From the NCBI GenBank assembly GCA_017547125.1, contig JAFYQL010000155.1:1-7088 (forward strand): a DNA stretch of 7,088 nucleotides, given 5' to 3'. Positions within the stretch are counted from its first letter, which is position 1. Each line of letters opens with the position of its first letter. This stretch comes from Bacillota bacterium. GTDB lineage: Bacteria; Bacillota; Clostridia; Lachnospirales; Anaerotignaceae. This document shows, piece after piece, positions 5,346-7,088 of this stretch. Below the pieces are notes generated by a model, which ran no database searches, was not told the DNA's origin, and saw only the letters and a program-made list of their open reading frames with translations. The position numbers and the translations under genes were made by a program.

Positions 5346-6551
5346 ATGAACATACCAAAATTGCCGGATGATGTTAAATACATCTTAAATAAACTGCATA
5401 CAAACGGATATGAAGGCTACATAGTAGGCGGATGCGTGCGTGATGCCATAATGGGCATACCGCCTCACGACTGGGATATGACAACATCAGCCAAGCCTGA
5501 AGAGGTTAAGTCTATTTTCAGCCACACATTTGATACAGGCATAAAGCACGGCACTGTTACAGTGGTGCTTAACAAAAACAACTATGAAATAACAACATAC
5601 CGTATTGAAGGCGAGTATGACGACTGCAGACACCCTAACGATGTAAGCTTTACAACGGACCTTCACGAAGACCTTTTGAGACGAGATTTCACTATGAATG
5701 CCATAGCCTATAACGATGAAGAAGGCTACGTAGATATTTTTGGCGGAATAGGCGACATTGACAAGTGTGTTATCAAAGGTGTGGGCGAAGCAGAAGAAAG
5801 ATTCCGTGAGGATGCCCTCAGAATGCTGAGAGCGGTGCGTTTTTCTGCACAGCTTGGCTTTGAGATAGAAGAAAAAACAAAGCAGGCTCTTATTGATAAC
5901 TGTGCACTTATAGAAAAAATAAGCGCAGAAAGAATAAGGGAAGAAATAACAAAACTTCTTATGTCAAAGCATAGTGAAAAAGCAGTTTTCCTTTGGGAAA
6001 CAGGTCTTCTTAAACATATTTCGGAAGAGATTGATATGTCTGTTAAGGGACATGAAGAAGAAGTTATTTCAAGCCTTAAACTTTCAGTTAAAAATGTTAG
6101 TGTGCTTTTTGCACTTTTCCTTCGTTTTGTTAAGGCTGAAAGAGTTAAGGATATAATGAAGGATCTTCGTTTTGATACCAAAACACTTAAGGAAACTGAT
6201 ATTATCTGCAGATATATGGACAAAAATGTGCCTGAAAGCAGAGTTGAAATACGAAAAATGGCATCAGAAATGGGCAAGGATAACTTTGCTCTCTACCTAG
6301 AGGCTAAAAAAGCCTGCGGTGATGCCCTTGCTGAAAATGCACAAAAGGAACTTGCTGACATCATTGAAAAAAATGAGTGCCTTACAATAAAGGAACTTGC
6401 GGTAACCGGTGATGATATAAAGGCCCTTGGTGTAAAGGACGGCAAAAAGATAGGCGAAATATTAAAGGCGATGCTTAACACTGTGCTTGAAAACCCTGAA
6501 CTGAACAGTAAAGAAAAACTGACAGACATAATTAAAAGCAATTTAGAATAA
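5346..6551 (+). CDS. cca: CCA tRNA nucleotidyltransferase (CCA-adding enzyme), 401 aa
   Basis: This enzyme builds or repairs the 3' CCA end of tRNAs from CTP and ATP without a nucleic acid template. It is a class II nucleotidyltransferase. The glycine motif VGGCVRD is at 27-33, the two catalytic metal-binding aspartates are D42 and D44 (HDWDMTT), and the flexible/neck motif RRDFTMNA is at 112-119. The nucleotide-recognition motif EDALRMLRAVRF is at 155-166, and a helical KISAERIREE segment at 191-200 belongs to the head/neck. The C-terminal half is helical, as expected for the body and tail that hold tRNA. Length matches the roughly 400-residue Bacillus enzyme, and no C-terminal HD phosphohydrolase motif is apparent. 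It has its own promoter and terminator. It lies divergent from a tRNA gene that lacks encoded CCA and so needs this activity. In some bacteria related proteins are poly(A) polymerases or separate A- and CC-adding enzymes; the sequence alone does not fully exclude that. Confidence 0.94.
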   Translation: MNIPKLPDDVKYILNKLHTNGYEGYIVGGCVRDAIMGIPPHDWDMTTSAKPEEVKSIFSHTFDTGIKHGTVTVVLNKNNYEITTYRIEGEYDDCRHPNDVSFTTDLHEDLLRRDFTMNAIAYNDEEGYVDIFGGIGDIDKCVIKGVGEAEERFREDALRMLRAVRFSAQLGFEIEEKTKQALIDNCALIEKISAERIREEITKLLMSKHSEKAVFLWETGLLKHISEEIDMSVKGHEEEVISSLKLSVKNVSVLFALFLRFVKAERVKDIMKDLRFDTKTLKETDIICRYMDKNVPESRVEIRKMASEMGKDNFALYLEAKKACGDALAENAQKELADIIEKNECLTIKELAVTGDDIKALGVKDGKKIGEILKAMLNTVLENPELNSKEKLTDIIKSNLE

Positions 6552-6578
6552 GACGGCAGAAAGCCGTCTTATTTTTTT
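6548..6578 (+). terminator. Rho-independent terminator of cca
   Basis: ATAAGACGGC (6548-6557) pairs with GCCGTCTTAT (6563-6572) around an AGAAA loop, and the T run extends to 6578. The cca stop codon lies inside the left arm of the stem. Confidence 0.92.
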
Positions 6579-6582
6579 GATT

Positions 6583-6609
6583 ATATTTTCATTTGTCCGT
6601 TCATATTAT
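6583..6609 (+). promoter_or_regulatory. Possible sporulation-type (sigma-E-like) promoter before the CotS-like gene
   Basis: ATA (6583-6585), a 16-base gap and CATATTAT (6602-6609) resemble the sigma-E pattern of Bacillus (ATA, 16-18 bases, CATACAnT). No good sigma-A promoter is visible in this 80-base gap. The match is partial and the DNA is AT-rich, so chance is a real possibility. Confidence 0.3.
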
Positions 6610-6647
6610 TGAGTGTGGAATGTTTTCTATTCTTTTTGGCTGAATAT

Positions 6648-6653
6648 GGAGGA
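6648..6653 (+). promoter_or_regulatory. Ribosome binding site of the CotS-like gene
   Basis: GGAGGA lies five bases before the ATG at 6659 and supports that start over the in-frame ATG at 6668. Confidence 0.8.
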
Positions 6654-6658
6654 CTTTT

Positions 6659-7088
6659 ATGGAAGAAATGTACGAAGTAATTCTTAAGGAAGGATATGGC
6701 CTTAAACTTTATTCATCTTCAAGAACAAGAACATGCCTTGTTTGCTCAACAGACAAGGGAGTTTTTGATCTGAAGAAAAATATATATGACGAAAGCGTAA
6801 TTGTGCTTGAAGGAGAGATTAAAAAAAGCCTGAGCAAAAATGGATTCGGGGAAGTTGTACCTTTTTTAGATACCACAGAAGAAAAAATGTTTTATGAATA
6901 TAATGATTGCAGATATACCCTTGAGCAGCACAAAAACTTTGCTCCTGCAAGTGATGACGGCACATGGGACTATGTGAAGGGTGCACGCACTATGGCCAGA
7001 ATGCATAATGCAAGCACTATGGATGAGTTTGTGTGTGACAGAATAAATTACGGGCGTCTTGAAAGTGTGTATGAAAAAAGAATTTTGC
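6659..7088 (+). CDS. CotS-family spore-coat kinase-like protein, 3' end cut
   Basis: The frame is open from the ATG at 6659 to the right edge, giving the first 143 residues of a protein whose family averages roughly 330. The order of features matches the CotS/CotI/YutH spore-coat family, which has an aminoglycoside-phosphotransferase/choline-kinase fold. A YGLKLYS start (13-19) is followed by a strand pair, then TDKGVFDLKK (31-40) with a candidate ATP-binding lysine. Next come a helix with KKSLSKNGFGEVVPFL (55-70), YNDCRYTLEQH (81-91) in place of the usual hinge strand, and ARTMARMHNAST (109-120), which resembles the LAxLH helix of the family. The catalytic loop would lie beyond the window. 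In Bacillus, members are coat proteins and some may phosphorylate spore components. The presence of this gene suggests, but does not prove, a spore-forming lineage. A general APH-family phosphotransferase is the main alternative. Confidence 0.7.
   Translation, partial: MEEMYEVILKEGYGLKLYSSSRTRTCLVCSTDKGVFDLKKNIYDESVIVLEGEIKKSLSKNGFGEVVPFLDTTEEKMFYEYNDCRYTLEQHKNFAPASDDGTWDYVKGARTMARMHNASTMDEFVCDRINYGRLESVYEKRIL

Noticed and set aside
5726..6277. A 183-codon open frame on the minus strand inside cca
   Set aside because: It mirrors a well-conserved coding sequence and is rich in Ser/Ile/Leu as expected from reversed Glu/Lys-rich codons.
5084..6571. Shared AAGACGG/CCGTCTT stems in the tRNA and cca terminators as a dispersed repeat family
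   Set aside because: Only the seven-base stem is shared; loops and flanks differ, so these are best read as two ordinary terminators.

Overview
The window looks like a piece of chromosome from a strictly anaerobic, low-GC, Gram-positive bacterium of the Clostridia. The evidence is AT-rich intergenic DNA, strong AGGAGG-type ribosome binding sites, A/T-rich codon choice, a set of oxygen-defence and electron-carrier proteins typical of anaerobes (rubrerythrin, small ferredoxin, flavodoxin-rubredoxin fusion), and a protein of the CotS spore-coat kinase-like family at the right edge. No mobile element, CRISPR array or phage gene is visible.

Layout, left to right. (1) 1-3219, plus strand: an AEC-family membrane transporter, cut by the left edge, followed 19 bases later by a 761-residue aconitase-superfamily hydratase. 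They look like one operon, probably for import and (de)hydration of a di- or tricarboxylic acid. A strong hairpin terminator ends it and also sits at the end of a convergent gene. (2) 3254-3436, minus strand: a 60-residue ferredoxin with one predicted [4Fe-4S] cluster. (3) 3437-3695: an AT-rich regulatory region with a good sigma-A promoter and a perfect 15-base Fur/PerR-type operator in front of rubrerythrin. (4) 3696-5020, plus strand: rubrerythrin, a terminator-like hairpin, then a flavodoxin-like protein with a C-terminal rubredoxin-like domain that resembles the tail of the rubrerythrin. (5) 5115-5187, minus strand: tRNA-Lys(CTT) without an encoded CCA end, with its own near-consensus promoter and a probable terminator. 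(6) 5346-6551, plus strand: the CCA-adding enzyme, with its own promoter and terminator, divergent from the tRNA. (7) 6659 to the right edge: the first 143 codons of a CotS-like kinase-fold protein.

Regions 2-4 form a redox and peroxide-defence neighbourhood. A plausible flow, which is inference, runs from reduced ferredoxin or an NAD(P)H reductase to the flavodoxin-rubredoxin protein, then to rubrerythrin and H2O2, with the operator linking rubrerythrin expression to iron or peroxide. The most distinctive items are the flavodoxin-rubredoxin fusion without the diiron beta-lactamase domain of flavorubredoxins, the hydratase with apparently rewired acid/base residues, and the operator in the rubrerythrin leader. 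The rest looks like ordinary housekeeping sequence.
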